DNA of 64,000 nt from Dactylonectria macrodidyma (GCA_020744425.1 JAGMUV010000025.1:620001-684000), one strand, 5' to 3'; positions 1 through 14,115 are shown, counted from the stretch's first letter. Notes: generated from the sequence alone by a model not told the origin. Numbers and translations: made by a program.

Positions 1-1466
1 TCATTAACACAGGTGAAACGTACTGTAGATAGTTAGTCTGGGGCTTCGGAACCCATGCGCGGATGTCGGGCGGAGCGCGGATGGAGACCAACCCCTTTTA
101 CTCGGTTCCCCGATGCTGGCGCAGTGGATCCCGGCAATGTCGTCTTGCCACCTTTTGTGTTTGCGCTAATCTTAATGCTTCACTCGTGGTCGAGTGGCCT
201 AATAAGTGGTCCTCCGGGCGAAGGAAAACACCGCATACATTAAAAATAGCTATGATGAAATATATAATCCATGATAGCTAAACTATTACTAAATTCTAGT
301 ATAAACCATACATAAAAACTATCATAATGTGAATTAATTGTAAACTACTTCTATTATTTTCATTTTAAAAGTTACTAAATTAAAACTGAAGGCATAAAGT
401 ATGGTGTGCTCTAAGGTTTGTGGTGTTTTTGTACCACCCCTTAGTAGCCAAGCAGTCCCCATAGGACTCCAGGTTCGACCTTGTGACTTGGGATTTTAAT
501 AACAGTATTACTCATAAGTTGCTTCGCATTTAACTAGCCATCGTAATCACAGACGAAGGAGGCCTCCTTTTACCCCCTCGATAAATACCTGTCGCTGGCA
601 CTATTTCATAACAGGGCTGGCCGGTTATGACGTATCGAAGGTGAAGCGCGCCCGATCGCTGGACTCCCTCTTTAACAGCACCTACGTAGCTTGATATTTA
701 AAGTCACTAGCGCTATAAGCTACCCTCAGTCAGTCACCAGCCTTTTAGTGGCAGCGTGGCCTAGACTGTCATTTAACCCCATGGGACTTCAAGATTGACT
801 CGTTCCTACACTACAAGTTTGGAAATTTAGAACAACGAAAGTGTATGAAGGCCTGAGCTTAAGACTGCGCTAGAAGCTAAGAATTAGTGAACAAAAAAAA
901 TATTCAGTTAATATGTTTTGAAAGATCAAGTCGTCGAAGCCGAAATATAATCAACTCATCTTAATTAAGAAAATAGACCCCAAATCACAAACAAAAGACT
1001 ACAGATCTGCAGTGCACTTAAAGGTGACCCTTCAGGCATACCGGAAGATAGTCACTAGTATAAGAGGCTGTCCGCTCCATCAAGGGCAAGTTGCTGCTAT
1101 CACGAAGTAAAAAAAAACGCAGTTTTCTTCACATTTTAAGCATTTATTAAACCCAATGCTTTCACAGTTGCCGAGGATAGTCACATTGACATTCAAAATT
1201 GCATATTATCAATCTCTCATCCTTAATTGCCAACGTCCTACTCTGAAACTACCATCATAGGACCCCACTCGATGTAACTCCCACCACACAATATCGCTAT
1301 CATTAAGTTCGTTAAGGTCTATTTCCAATTAGAAATCCGTCGAAATCGGGTCAAATGTACTCTCATGATCCAGCGGATCCGTTGTCCATCGCGTAAGCTG
1401 CATTTGTCCTGTCTCTTCCATCTCTTTGCACAGACTTGGTCCCCTCAAATTGCTTCGACTTTTCTT
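1..1466. other. Gene-free AT-rich stretch
   Basis: No convincing coding exon is seen on either strand. The stretch is moderately AT-rich with short A runs, and small open frames at its left end lack family signals. A short tRNA-like pair of A-box and B-box matches near 445-480 is too closely spaced to be a tRNA gene. Confidence 0.5.
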
Positions 1467-2601
1467 TCAGCGGAAGAGATTAATACTGCTACTCTTACTT
1501 GTAACTCGGTTCACATCCTGCTGTACTACTGACAGATCTGTTAATAGGTCCTCATCTAGCACAGTTATCTCATCTGTGACAACTGCCATCTCCGAGAGCG
1601 AGTTTTTTGTTGACAGGGTGCAATCCCACGTCGTGGGTGGTTTCCATCCTTCTGTCACGTCTCCTCTTGAAGACACACTTGGGGACTGTGTTTGTTTCAG
1701 TGTGCTGAGCAGCACGGGCGACCTCTTGGATCGACTCATCAGGGCTCGAAATGGCGATTGAGATCTTTAACAGGTAAGCAATGGTCATGCTGGCTTATAG
1801 TCATCACATACCGTGTACCGGAAGAGCTAGGACGGGCCGGAGATGTGCTGTCCGCCCCGCCGGTGATTGTGACCTGGGAGCTAAGACCAAGGTCGTCATC
1901 ACCAGAGGTGCGCACCGTTGTTGTCACATGTGTGCTCCTAGAGATGAAAGAACCCTCGGTAAAGGTCTGAACAAAATGGCAGGGTTCTAAAGCCATGTGA
2001 TGGCTATCTTGGTGGCGTAACAACGGAGAGGCTGAGTCGTGTGACGTAAAGAGTACGATGCTGGGACGGTCAAAGCTGCTGATATACACTGCGTCTGAAG
2101 ACAAATTAGTTAGCTTTTAGGGTGATGGGCACTTGGTTAGAGAACCGTACCTCGTTTTGAAATTGATTCTTGTTGCGGGTCATCACCAAACCTTTCCAGG
2201 ATATCAACGTGTTCAATCATCCACGTAGGACTGCTGCACACAATCACCGGCGTTGCTTGGTGAAGGGAGAATGCGGAGTCAGTATCTGACTCCAAATCAA
2301 AGCTAGCTTCTGTCGGGGAGGCTTCTAACAAGGAAGCTTCTGTCGAGGTCGGAGGACCTTCAGTCGGCGGGACCTCGATGGACGACAGGGCGGTGAAGAA
2401 CGAGATGACACTTTCATTAGCATTCGCGTTTCCGCCTAAAGTCGCACGAAGCGAGCCATTTCCAGCGGAATCTGAGGCATGGCTAGACGCGCCCCCTCCT
2501 GCACCTGGGGTTCTGTCCTTACGCCCCTGCTTGATGGTGTTTTCTTGGCGAGCCTCCTTTTTAGGCTTCTTGTCAGAGTCGGTCCGGAAAATGCCCCGCA
2601 T
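1467..2601 (-). CDS. Candidate multi-exon gene, Ser/Thr-rich, unknown function
   Basis: I do not recognise this protein. The first open exon runs leftward from an ATG at 2601 (MRGIFRTDSD...); an upstream in-frame extension reaches 2838 but reads like 5' UTR. It is lysine-rich, then Ser/Thr/Glu-rich. A plausible intron follows, with donor GTACGG near 2148 and a GCTAAC branch point just before a CAG acceptor near 2103. That opens a second Ser/Thr-rich exon to about 1825. A third open stretch (1467-1739) could be joined through a GTATGT donor near 1824. No signal peptide, membrane segment or domain is evident. The splice-like signals argue for a real or recently real gene. It could equally be spurious low-complexity coding on a decaying arm. 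Transcript evidence is absent, so both the start and the last exon are uncertain. Confidence 0.3.
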
Positions 2602-4209
2602 GCTGGCGAAAGGTTGTTCCGGCTTTTTTTCACGTCTGATATGGAAGAAGGAGCTGCTCCACGTCGAGAAAATGGATATGTTGTTGATATCGCCAAGCTC
2701 AGTCGAGCAAGAATGGGAAAGATGTGTGTTGATTTGTGTGGTCAAGAGCAGCAATAAGTCGACCTGATGAGACTGGCAGGGGGGAAGTATAAGATTTCCG
2801 TGACGCAAAATTGGTGGCTTGAGGCTGAACTTAATCAAGATGTGAGGATAGGTCCAGGCCGGACATCAGCGAAGGCCGGTGAATCTTGGACACGTAATAG
2901 GTTGCCGAGAATCCGGTGCTGGCCTTAGACCTCGCATAGTTGAAGCCTAAATGCTTTGCTAGCCGTGAATAGTGACGCGGTTGCTTCGACTCCCCAGCCA
3001 CCAATGAACCAATCTCTGGATTACTAACCTACCATCGGAACCAACTCTGACGGCATCCCCGATGTATGCATCTACTGTCTAATATTTAACCTTTAATTGC
3101 ACAGCCTGTTTGTGGTATATTCCCCCGTGGTCTCAGTAGCTAGCTTCCCTACACACATCTTAGGACAGGGTCTGTTATATACAGAACGAAAATGAGGAGG
3201 CGCCCTTCTCATCGAGGCAGTGACCAGGGAATCAAAATCCAGTAGACAGGAGCAGCTACGTATCAAGTCTGGAGATCGATGTCTCGCGCGGGGTAATTAC
3301 GAACCCTAACATGTGCCTTCTTAAGAGCTGTATTCTAGATAGTTCTAGAACACGCCTGCCGCCACCTCTCTTATACGGATTTCGCGGGGGCTTTTGCTTG
3401 ATGGAATGGGTCATATCCTTTCTCATACTAGTGGCTTTATGTGGCTGCGCTTGCTTGCTTCAGGTCCACCAGACTCAAGCTATAAAAAGGTGGCTGAGGA
3501 GTTCTCCGACACATTTCTGCGGATTTCACGACCCCTGATTCTGCATCTCCGACCTGCAACTCGCAACAGCATATCAACAACACTTGCTGTACTAGCACAA
3601 TGCTCTGCCCGCTCCCTTGAACGTTAGACCATATCGATATAAAGAGGGAGCGTGATTCGGATGACGGAAGCGACGAATTTCCGTTGAGCATGAGATGGCA
3701 GCAAGATCTATTGAGTCTGATGATTGCCATCAATCAAGTGATGCCGGGATTCTGGGAAGCAGAACAGTAGCTTCGGACATGTGTAATTATGAATCGTAAC
3801 TTCATTCATTATCCTGCATTGTAACTCGGTAGTATATGGTTTATTATATCTCTGCCTAAATCTAGATTATGAACTGTACACAGGTTATATGTTCAGGGTA
3901 GGAGTGTACTAGACTCGGCCTGAAGCTCTCTACCTCAGTAGTTCAAACCTTCCTGCTAGTCTCAGTTCTTAGCTTGGACTATGCCTAGGGCACCGAGACT
4001 TGCTTCTCTGACTAGACTAGAAACCCCTCGTTACATCAAATTTTATTCTTTTTTGTTTAATATTTGTTTACCCATACAAGCGTTCCTCTACATTTTTATG
4101 ACGTATAGGTTTGACTACAACCCTATTTCTTTCATAAGATGGCCTTTCTAGCTAATTCTACCCTATAGATAAACTAGTTATCACTCTTTATTACTGATAT
4201 TTGTAAAGC
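2602..4209. other. No intact gene; weak ORF relic at 3.4-3.8 kb
   Basis: Most of this stretch shows nothing recognisable. Between about 3395 and 3770 on the plus strand, several short open pieces in different frames look protein-like. One is acidic and ends in a Trp/Gln/Leu-rich segment (about 3653-3769, closing at a TAG). They may be the tail of a broken regulatory gene, but no family could be named. The stretch 3.8-4.2 kb is AT-rich without features. Confidence 0.3.
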
Positions 4210-5379
4210 CTACGCCACAAAAGTTCTAGCAGATACAGCCATGGCCCGCAACAGTGCTGTTCCAAGGCCTTCAAACAGGCCTCTCACACCCCTCATCTTC
4301 CAGGTCATCTTAAAAGCATCCGCATGGTTTGGCATCGCTTATTTTTTCCAAACCCGTCGCTTTGCACCTTGCTCTTGATAACATCCAAGGGGTGGCTGAG
4401 GAGCCACAGCATTTCTCCTGTCAAGCCTCCACAGACAGCAAACTTCCAGCTCGGAACCTCAGCCCTAGTTTTAGTCTCGCCCTGGAGCAATACTGACACC
4501 AGACCTTCGTATGCCGCAAACCATATGCCGTAGTCGTGAATTTCACGCAACAAGGTCACCGCTTGGCCACAATAGAGACCGGCGAGTCCAGCCTGCCTAT
4601 ATATCTTTCTGACGAAATCGGCTGCCCCGTCGTATAGTGGATGTTCTCTGTGCGGTTATGTCTAGAGCCGAATTCTGATGTATTCAATAGGGCTAGAGAT
4701 AACGCTGTTTGTAGCTCCGGCTCCGGCGGCTAAGTAGTTTTAGAATACGGACAATTGTCCGTTGGACAGGCGACGGCCGTTGTTTTGTCGTCGATTGCGG
4801 TCTTCGAGAGGCTGGTGAAAGTAGTGGAAGGCACCGAATTGAATGCTGACCTGTCGAGAGCCTTGATTTAGCGACAAACTCTGTGGTGTTCTAAGGGTTT
4901 GGTCTTCAAAAGGAGACCTCCACAAGCTCCAACCGCTAACTTAACAGTGGAGGTACAGTTCCCTAAACACAGACTATATCAGTGCCAGTAACGACGTGAA
5001 ACAAAACAAAACAAAACAAAACAAAACATTTCCCACAAAGGGTTCTTGAAAGTCTTAGGCGTGTCAATGACCTTATAGAATGCCAGCAGGCCCTCCTTTC
5101 TCCAGGCGTTGCGGGCAACTTCTGCTGCGTTGCCTCCATTGGCCTGAAGGCGTACTTTGATAATGTCTGCAAGGGGTTCTCAGCCAATAGCAGCCATCAG
5201 AAACAATTGGAGGGTCAGCATACCAAAGGGCTGCCCTACAGGCGTGAGACGATGGTGTCAGCAAGTTGGTTACGACTCGTTCGTTGTTCATCTTGTGGAG
5301 GTAGTTACTGACCGATGAGGACTTGGGCAATTCCTCCGACGCCGCCTGCCGCAAGGTCTTTCACGGTTTCGATTCCCAT
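4210..5379 (-). pseudogene. Mitochondrial carrier (SLC25, YMC1/AMC1-like) relic
   Basis: The conceptual product matches fungal mitochondrial carriers of the YMC/ornithine-carnitine group. It begins near an ATG at 5379 (MGIETVKDLAAGG, then GGIAQVLIGQPF). Two introns precede the first signature, P-F-D-I-I-K-V-R-L. The second repeat carries SIQFGAFHY and PIEYIRIRL, and the third carries HPLDVIKSK. The reading frame is broken: in-frame stops interrupt repeat 2 near 4745 and 4660-4675, and frames shift near 4310. Two adjacent stops right after IRIRL sit where the family has Gln codons, so each is explained by a C-to-T change in a CpA context. An intact protein would exchange amino acids or related metabolites across the inner mitochondrial membrane. 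It is divergent from the P5C dehydrogenase relic next door and fits a proline-metabolism block. The family is clear; the exact substrate is inference. Confidence 0.8.
4999..5027. repeat. (AAAAC)n microsatellite
   Basis: About six copies of a 5-base AAAAC unit, lying inside an intron-like gap of the carrier relic. Confidence 0.9.
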
Positions 5380-5810
5380 GCCGTATCCCAGCTCACAGAA
5401 GACAGCAGTAGGGGAAAGATCTGAGGCTGGCTAGCCAGGAATATGCTCGAGCAAGATCTCGCTGCGGGAAATTACTGGTTGTGGGGACCCGTGTACAGAT
5501 CCCCTCCATCGCCAGGGGCCGAGCTGTGGACAACTAGATTCTGCCATGATTCTGACAAGGCTGCTTCGTTGCTGATCTAGATAAGGGCGTGGTTCCATCG
5601 GCTCAGTACTCAGCCCGGTGCCGAGAGGCGAGTCAAGAGTGTTTTGTGGGGGCGCCTTTGGAATCGGATTGGCTCGTCTACCTAGCTTTGGATAAATGCC
5701 CCTTGAGAATGCAGGCTTCCCTGGGTCATTCGTACAAAGGAGCAGAACAAGGTAAACATGGATCTTTCAAGTATTCCTCTTGTGTCTTCTTTTTCATCCG
5801 GCTCTGTACG
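5380..5810. other. Intergenic spacer between divergent relics
   Basis: This spacer separates the divergent carrier and P5C dehydrogenase relics and would have held a shared promoter region. I see no coding signal and no repeat. Confidence 0.4.
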
Positions 5811-7808
<1,998 letters not shown>

Positions 7809-8124
7809 ATGTCAGCCTTGAGCACGGCGTATCGTGTCCTTTTATTCTCCTGGGGCTCGTTATACCTCTGTGAGGATGAAATACCTCGATCTGTACATAA
7901 ATAGTTAGATGCCAACAATCCAGGCTCTGGTGGTTGTCCCCAGCACATTGAGAGTGTGTCCAGTGGTCAGCCCCTATACAGTCTTCTGTCATCAGTGGAA
8001 TTTGATGCGAGTTGCGACATGTCATTATCTAAGGTCAGATAATCTGCAACACAAGATACCCCAAGTTAGGCTCAAGAAATTAAATTAAATCGGGGAGTCA
8101 ATGTAATGAGTCTGTACTAAACAT

Positions 8125-9233
8125 CTAACTTTCATCCCCCAGCTTGAAGACTCTGTAGCTTGCATCTCGTACGGCGCTCTCCATCTTACTTGCCACGGCC
8201 CGGCCTGCTTTCACTACTGCTAATAAGGATGCCGTAGTATTGTCTAGTACCGTAATGTTCTCCAATGGATTACCAGTTAGGACAATGAAGTCGGCAAAAG
8301 CACCTTGTTTGATCTGGCCCAGACGATCCGACATGCCCAAGTAGGCTGCAGCATCGGTACTGGTTGACTTGAGAATGTTTCCGGCGGGGAGCACTTTGGA
8401 CTGGATGTTAAGCTCACTCGACTGCAGTGGGTGGAGGACTCTGCGAAGGTCTGAGCCGTGGCATATGTTGATGTCGGCCTCGTGTAGAGCCTTAAGTAAT
8501 TCCAATCCACACTCGAGAACGTGGCAGTCTTCGCCTTACCATCTAGTGTCAGCAAGTTGTCGAAAAGCGGCTTATCAGCAATCTCATAGGCTTAATACAC
8601 AGCAAGAGTAGGTATCACTACGACGCCCTTCTCCTTAAGAAATGCAGCCGTTTTCAGGTCGACGAAGTTTCCGTGCTCGATATCGCGCACCCCATTATCC
8701 ACAGAGTGGCGAATTGCTTGCGGTGTATACGCATGAGAAGTGACGTACTTGCCAGGATAACCAGCTGTGGTACCGATAACACGGATATCGTCCTCAGGTG
8801 TGTAAACTGAAACATCGACAACGGATCTGTCAAGGTGGCGGCGCCGCCACCGCACATGATCTTAATGAAATAAGCATCACGGTGTATCTGGTCGCGGACA
8901 GCCTCGAGGCACTGTGGCACACCGTCGAAGACGTGTGACAGGCCACGAAGCTCGCCTCCACAGCACTTGTGCTGGCTGCCCTCGTGGCGGCTACGGAAAT
9001 CGCCGTTGCCACCCACCTTCCATGCGCCTGTGACAACACCCTCTTCGACCGGAAATGATGCGCCACAGTGCACTTCCTCTTTTTCTGGGTCAACGATATT
9101 GGCGTTGATATATAGGACAGCCGTTGTGACCGGTGACGGCTCCTACGGCCTTTGCTTCAAAGCGCTGGATATATTGTGATCGTTTACTAGATGATTCTTG
9201 AGTCAAGGCGCTCTGAGGAGAGAATGGAGCCAT
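8125..9233 (-). pseudogene. Metal-dependent amidohydrolase (imidazolonepropionase/Xaa-Pro dipeptidase-like) relic
   Basis: Read from an ATG at 9233 on the minus strand, the pieces match the amidohydrolase superfamily clade that includes Xaa-Pro dipeptidases. In order they are LYINANIVDPE, GNGDFRSRHE, SHVFDGVPQCLEAVRDQI, FIKIMCGGG, VTSHAYTPQAIRHSVDNGV, DIEHGNFVDLKTAAFLKEKGV, ICHGSDL and LGQIKQGAFADFIVLTGNPL. Metal-ligand and substrate regions (HAYTP, IEHGN, GSDL) survive. At least three frame changes (about 9105, 8840 and 8505) and a stop after VIPTLAVY break the gene. If the clade assignment holds, the enzyme would have hydrolysed an amide or dipeptide, perhaps releasing proline for the neighbouring dehydrogenases. 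The superfamily is seen in the sequence; the substrate is inferred from context only. Confidence 0.82.
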
Positions 9234-9728
9234 GGTGTTAAAGATTCGTAAGTCTCAGTCTAGACGACAGAACATCCTCAGGGGGCATTAACGGCGACAG
9301 ATGTCTCAGATCATTGCGGTTCTTTGACTTCAGCTCGGGGGTATCCGATATCCGCCTCGGAAGTGGGATCATTTTGAGTTCCAGGCCGAGTATCCCCACC
9401 ATTCTAGGTATGGCAGTGAGGTTTTGGCCCTAAGGGGTGTATAGAGTGCATGGAGATAAGGAAGTCGTGGGTACTAGGTTAGGCCTCGGAGCTCGCCGAT
9501 ATTGTGGTAGGAATCTTACCTGGTCTAAACGTTATCCAAGGGCCGACAGCAGCAGATCTCTCGCACCACTACCGACGCTATATCAGCCTCACGTATTCGT
9601 TGAAAATGTGCGCCATAGCAAGCGTGAAAGAAGGCAGTGGCAGGTTTCACGTTTTGCCAATCACTACGCGAAGAGTATCCCGATTGAGTGCACCCGTGCG
9701 AACTAGAATCCATCCCCCCAAAGGTTCA
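9234..9728. other. Intergenic spacer
   Basis: This lies between the divergent amidohydrolase and proline dehydrogenase relics. An open frame through 9504-9728 runs into proline dehydrogenase but shows no protein-like composition and is probably 5' leader. Confidence 0.4.
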
Positions 9729-10967
9729 ATGTACATCAAGTCGCTCACCCGGTCGGTGGTCAAAGTTTCAACAGGGCCGCTCCTGGTTCTCGCCAGTCGC
9801 CATGGGAACCAACGGGGATTGCTGAGCGGGACGACGTCCAGTACGCCTCAGGGCACCAAGAGCATCCCTGCAGTAGTGACACTTCCGCCTCACTCTCTGC
9901 TGCCGACAAACATCCTATGGCGATCGCTCCTTATTGCGACGGTTTCGAGTCACCGAGCCTTGTCGGCTCCAAGCTTGGCCGTCTTGTCATTCCTTTCACA
10001 ACCTCGCAGCACCCTCTCCAGCATTGAGAAGAACCCTGTCCTCTATGTACTGTTCAAGAAGACCATGTATAACTATTTCTGCGCTGGAGAGAATGAGCGC
10101 GAGGTAACCTCCACGATCCGCGGCATCAAGGACATGGGATTCAAGGGTGTTATTCTGACCTACGCTCGGGAGGTGGTTCTTGACGCCTTAACTGAAGAAG
10201 AAATTGCCATCGGTGCCCCTGAGGTCAAGGCCGAGCCTGACAGCAGCCCTTCAGTTTCTGTAGACCAGGTTGAGGTGAGCAGTGATGAGTCTATCGAGGC
10301 GTGGCGATCGAGCGTCCTGGAAACAGTGCGTATGATTGGCGAGTCCGACGTCTTGGCCATCAAGTGAGACCTTCAACTTCGGTTTTATAGCCACTAGCCC
10401 CGAAACCTCAGAGTACGGAGCGCAAATTCTAATCCTTGCCAGATTCACCGAAGCCGGAGCTGCTGCAGCGGATGAATCAAAGGTGGAAGCTCGCTCCCCG
10501 AGCATATCATGCTGGCCCTGCAAGAAGTTTGCGAGGAGGCCATCCGAAGAAAGGCCAAGATATTCATCAATGCTAAGCAGCAGTTTGTGCAGCCGGGAAT
10601 CGACAGCGTCGCTATGAAGCTTATGAAGAAATACAACCGTGGCGGCAAGGCTATCATCTACAACACATATCAGGCGTATCTCAAGTGTATTCCGGACGCT
10701 CTACACAAACATCTGCATCAAGCACAAGCGGAAGGCTTTCTCATCGGCGTCAAACTTGTGCGAGGCGCATACATCAACTCGGAGCCTCGCCACCTAATCA
10801 ACGACACTGAGCAGGTCGCCGACGACACGTACAACCACATCGCCATGGAACTGCTCTCCGGCCGCTACCGGCACCTCGACCCTCATGGCGAATCAAGAAT
10901 GCCGGCCATGGAGTTGTTCCTGGCAACACACAGCCAAGAGAGCTCTCTCAGGGCTTACGAAATATAG
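9729..10967 (+). pseudogene. Proline dehydrogenase (PRODH/Put1) relic
   Basis: This family is the FAD-dependent mitochondrial enzyme for the first step of proline catabolism. The ATG at 9729 (MYIKSLTRSV) opens an N-terminal part with the family segments FKKTMYNYFCAGENEREV and GFKGVILTYAREV. A GTGAGA donor-like site near 10365 is followed by a frame-disturbed stretch (10370-10510) that still encodes RFTEAGAAAA. The barrel core resumes with MLALQEVCEEAIRRKAK, QPGIDSVAM, KYNRGGKAIIYNTYQAYLK and LVRGAYINSEPRHLINDT. The conserved IDAEQ segment reads INAKQ, and both changes are explained by G-to-A transitions. A stop follows LRAYEI (10967), and the usual C-terminal portion of the barrel is not recognisable downstream. 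The N-terminal and core halves lie in different frames. It sits between the amidohydrolase and P5C reductase relics. Confidence 0.87.
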
Positions 10968-11279
10968 CGGTACAGTGCAAGTAAGGGCTTGACCTGGCTT
11001 GGTTCGGCAACCACCCGAAGCTACACCCTTTTCTCAACACGCGAATCAGAGAGACCCACCATGCCGCATTGCTCTTCACCATATGCGATCGGTTCTTGAT
11101 CCGAATTCAAGACTAGAAAGCTTTGATCAACTCTCGGCTTCTATCCGTATCACCCAAGCATTTCAGGCGATGCCCAGTCCAGAGTATCCTAGATGTACCT
11201 GGACACTTCAGATCCTCACCAGACGCAGTTTGGGAAGTAACACGCGTCGTCCCAGCCAGACTCGAAATACCAGCAAAGA

Positions 11280-12044
11280 AGTCCAATGACTTCTCTCTTG
11301 CCTTCATGGGCTGCGGTACGTCCAAACCGCCATCAATACACATTTTTCGCCCAAAGAGTTCTACATATCTAATATAAGGTACCTTATGACAGGCAACGTG
11401 GTTGGTGCCGTCCTCCTAGGTCTTCTAAACGCGACGGCCACTTCGGACGACCGAGGCGAGCGTTCGCAGAGAATCAGCTCCTTCATTGCTTGTACCAAAA
11501 CAGAGCAATCAGCGCGCACGCTACAAGAGAAACTTGATAACCACCGCTTCTGCGTAGAAGTAGTCCACCGAGTTTTCCACTGTCGCAGCTCGAGCTGATG
11601 TCGTTGTGCTAGGCGGTAAGCCATACATGGAGCACGACTTGCTCCAAACTCCTGGCATCGTGTAAGCTCCACGTGAAAAACTCGTCATCAGCATGCGAGC
11701 TGGCGTTGACATTGAAATTTTAGGAAGTTTGGTGGGAGAGCGGGACGACACACCTCGACCACTCGTTCACTTTGCCCGGGCGTTTCCAAATCTTGCAGCC
11801 TAGCACGGCGCATCTAGCGCAATTCGAGACAAATAACGATACCCTTCCCCCCGACATGTTAGATGTTTTACATTGGATATTTCATCAGGTCGAGCAGATC
11901 AAAGTTTTGCCTTCCCACCTGATAGATATAGGCTGCATAAACTCCCTCCTTCTCCCGTGCCTCTACGGGGCTAAGATAATTTCACTTCGTAGGACACCTC
12001 TCCATCCACCTTCGGAACCTGTTAATAACCCATCCAGCGAGTAG
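11280..12044 (+). pseudogene. Pyrroline-5-carboxylate reductase (ProC type) relic
   Basis: The intact enzyme would reduce P5C to proline with NAD(P)H. The nucleotide-binding start LAFMGCGT (about 11300) lies after an open lead-in frame. FIACTKTEQSARTLQEKL follows in another frame. Next come DVVVLGGKPYMEHDLLQTPGI and EKLVISMRAGVDIEIL with a stop between them. The dimerisation-domain start LPPDMLDVLHWIFHQVEQIKVLPSHLID is then in a third frame. After that the homology fades and the frame ends at 12044. At least three frameshifts and one stop make it non-functional. The family has opposite chemistry to its neighbour proline dehydrogenase, so the block covered both arms of the proline/P5C cycle. 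The identification rests on ordered motifs, not on one segment. Confidence 0.8.
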
Positions 12045-12784
12045 CTGGGGCACTTCGAGGAGGTTCAACTGTCACAGTGCCCCCGTGTTCAAGCGGACTG
12101 TACACGTCGACCGCTTCGCCACTAAAGCGCCACTTTTGAGCCGTGTAGCCAATGCAATGGTTCCTCAGCCACTGAGTTCGAATTTGTGCATGAGTGTACA
12201 GTAAATTACTACGGAGCTGAAAGGGCTGAAAACTTTGTTAAAGATGCGATGCTCGCTTGAATTCATTCGTCAAATAACAACGCCATCAGATACGATATTT
12301 TGACTAAACCTAGTGTTGCCGACATTTACGCCTAGAGCGGCTGGGTTAACATGATGGGCCTGACCCCAAGCCCAGGGTCACCCGACACTGGCTAAATAAC
12401 AGCCTCCAGTGGCTGCATTTACCGCTCATTCTGAGGACAGGGGTCAGTCCGAATACTTTGGGCTATGGACGTTATTTCATTTCATGTGTTGTCAGTACTC
12501 AATATTAGAGCACTAAACTCTGTTCACCACATGTTACCTTTCCACATATTTATTCATACATCCCTTCTTAACCGGGTCCGGTCGTGGTAATCGTGACATA
12601 TCTGTCTAAACCATATCAATATCCAACTAGACATCTCATCCTTATCCTACTAGTCTATCTTTCAGCCTTAACAACTCATCAAAGGCCTCCATATTCCCCC
12701 TCAGACCTAATAGCATTTCGCGCCGGCACACGAGCAACGTTCATTAAGCTCCTATTCTATGGAAATATATGTCAGCATTTTGAC
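12045..12784. other. Intergenic spacer
   Basis: No gene is seen. The open frame running into the CorA-like gene from 12584 begins with GTG and looks like leader. An 8-base inverted pair, CTGACCCC and GGGGTCAG, about 75 bp apart near 12361-12446, could form a stem but has no further support. Confidence 0.4.
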
Positions 12785-14115
12785 ATGGATGGGCTTCGAA
12801 AACTTGCTATTTCGTCGCCGATTAGGCCGAATTTCTCCACTTCGGCCTGCGACAGTTTCGCTGTCGTCCATATCTCACCGACATTGGGAGGTTTCGAGTG
12901 CAAGCACGCTGATCTCCGTCAGGCTGATCTCCGTACCTTCTTTCAGGACGGCTTGATCGAAGAGAGTCGTTTACTAGGGAACGTCCACAATTTGAAGCTC
13001 GTCTGCGTAACGTACGGCCCCGACTCGGTCTTCATAAACGAGCGTGTCTTCGGAGAAATTTTGCAAGAAATTGGGTTGGATCCCTGGGTTGAGCGCTTAA
13101 TTCTGGCTAGAACATACGGTTATTATCACTCGGGTCAGATGACTGGCAACGGTGTCGCAACATATTATCTGGGAACAAGCTTAGTCCTCACCATTTGGAC
13201 TACTCGCCAGGAGCAATCAGGATTTGCGACCAAATGCGTCATCCTTGTTCCGGTGGGAGATGTGTTTGGAGGTGCTACAATGGCATTCAGCCAACTCGCC
13301 AGGTTGATGACGAATTTTGAGTTATTTAAGAACGACTCTCATTCTGTCTTGTATCTCCCTTTCGTACTTTCTGTGGACGCCTTTACATGGCGTGAGCGCG
13401 ATCTCATGAGGGGCCTTGACACCATCCGTGCCGTCGAATCAAAAACGGGTCATGGACTCTGGATTCCTAGCCACTTCGAAGCAGGAAGAGACGACATTAC
13501 AAACCTTACAGCAAGACTTGGGTCAGCCCTGAACGGCGTCGGCAATACCATTAAGCATTTAAACATCATCGAGTCAGTATGGAGCCACCTGGAGAGGCTA
13601 TCTGACGAGATGTCAGACACAGAGAAAAGCGAAGAAACTCATGTCAGCAATAATAGCATCCTATCTGCTATAGACATTCTTCGGCAGCAGTCATCAAACG
13701 CAAGTGGGCAAGCCCAGTATCTCGAGTTACGGATTCGCAGCCAATTTTCTGTAGTGAGTCGACATATTTTATATCCACGCGGTATTCAATTGAAGTAATA
13801 ACCAAAGCACAGCTGTTCGCTCTCTTATCCCACGAAGATGCTAAAATCAACATTGAAGTGGCTTCCGCGAGTAAAGACCTTGCAGAGGCAGCCCGACGGG
13901 ACGGATCTTCTATGAAGACAATCGCAGTCTTAACAATGGTATTCTTGCCAGCTACGTTCTTCGCTGCCTTATTCTCTATGCCCTCGCTTGGTTGGGATGA
14001 GCCAGGCAAGTTTGCTTTCTATTTAGCTTTTACAATCCCTGTCACCCTTGTTACATTTACGATTTGGGCTAGTATAACACAACGCCAATTGATAAAGAGT
14101 ATTATATGCAGTTAG
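12785..14115 (+). CDS. CorA-like Mg2+ transporter family membrane protein
   Basis: The C-terminus matches the fungal CorA-like family. ASKDLAEAARRDGSSMKT is a helix end, followed by a membrane helix (IAVLTMVFLPATFFAALFSMPSL). A short loop and a second helix (FAFYLAFTIPVTLVTFTIW) come next. One intron is supported: donor GTGAGT at 13754 and acceptor CAG at 13812. It keeps frame and joins RSQFSV to LFALLSHED. With the ATG at 12785 (MDGLRKLAIS) the product is about 423 aa. The canonical GMN gating motif of bacterial CorA is not present; the equivalent loop reads SMPSL, as is common in this fungal clade, so ion specificity is uncertain. The cytosolic domain is predicted alpha/beta with a coiled region before helix 1. 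No stops interrupt the model, so it looks intact within a mostly dead neighbourhood. An upstream start exon cannot be excluded. Confidence 0.72.

Noticed and set aside
445..480. tRNA-like A-box (TAGCCAAGCAGT) and B-box (GGTTCGACC)
   Set aside because: The boxes are only about 15 bases apart, too close for a tRNA, and no cloverleaf with acceptor stem can be drawn. It may be a tRNA-derived remnant, but one site is not enough.
12584..12784. Upstream extension of the CorA-like protein
   Set aside because: The longer frame begins at GTG and has a composition unlike the family; the ATG at 12785 is preferred.
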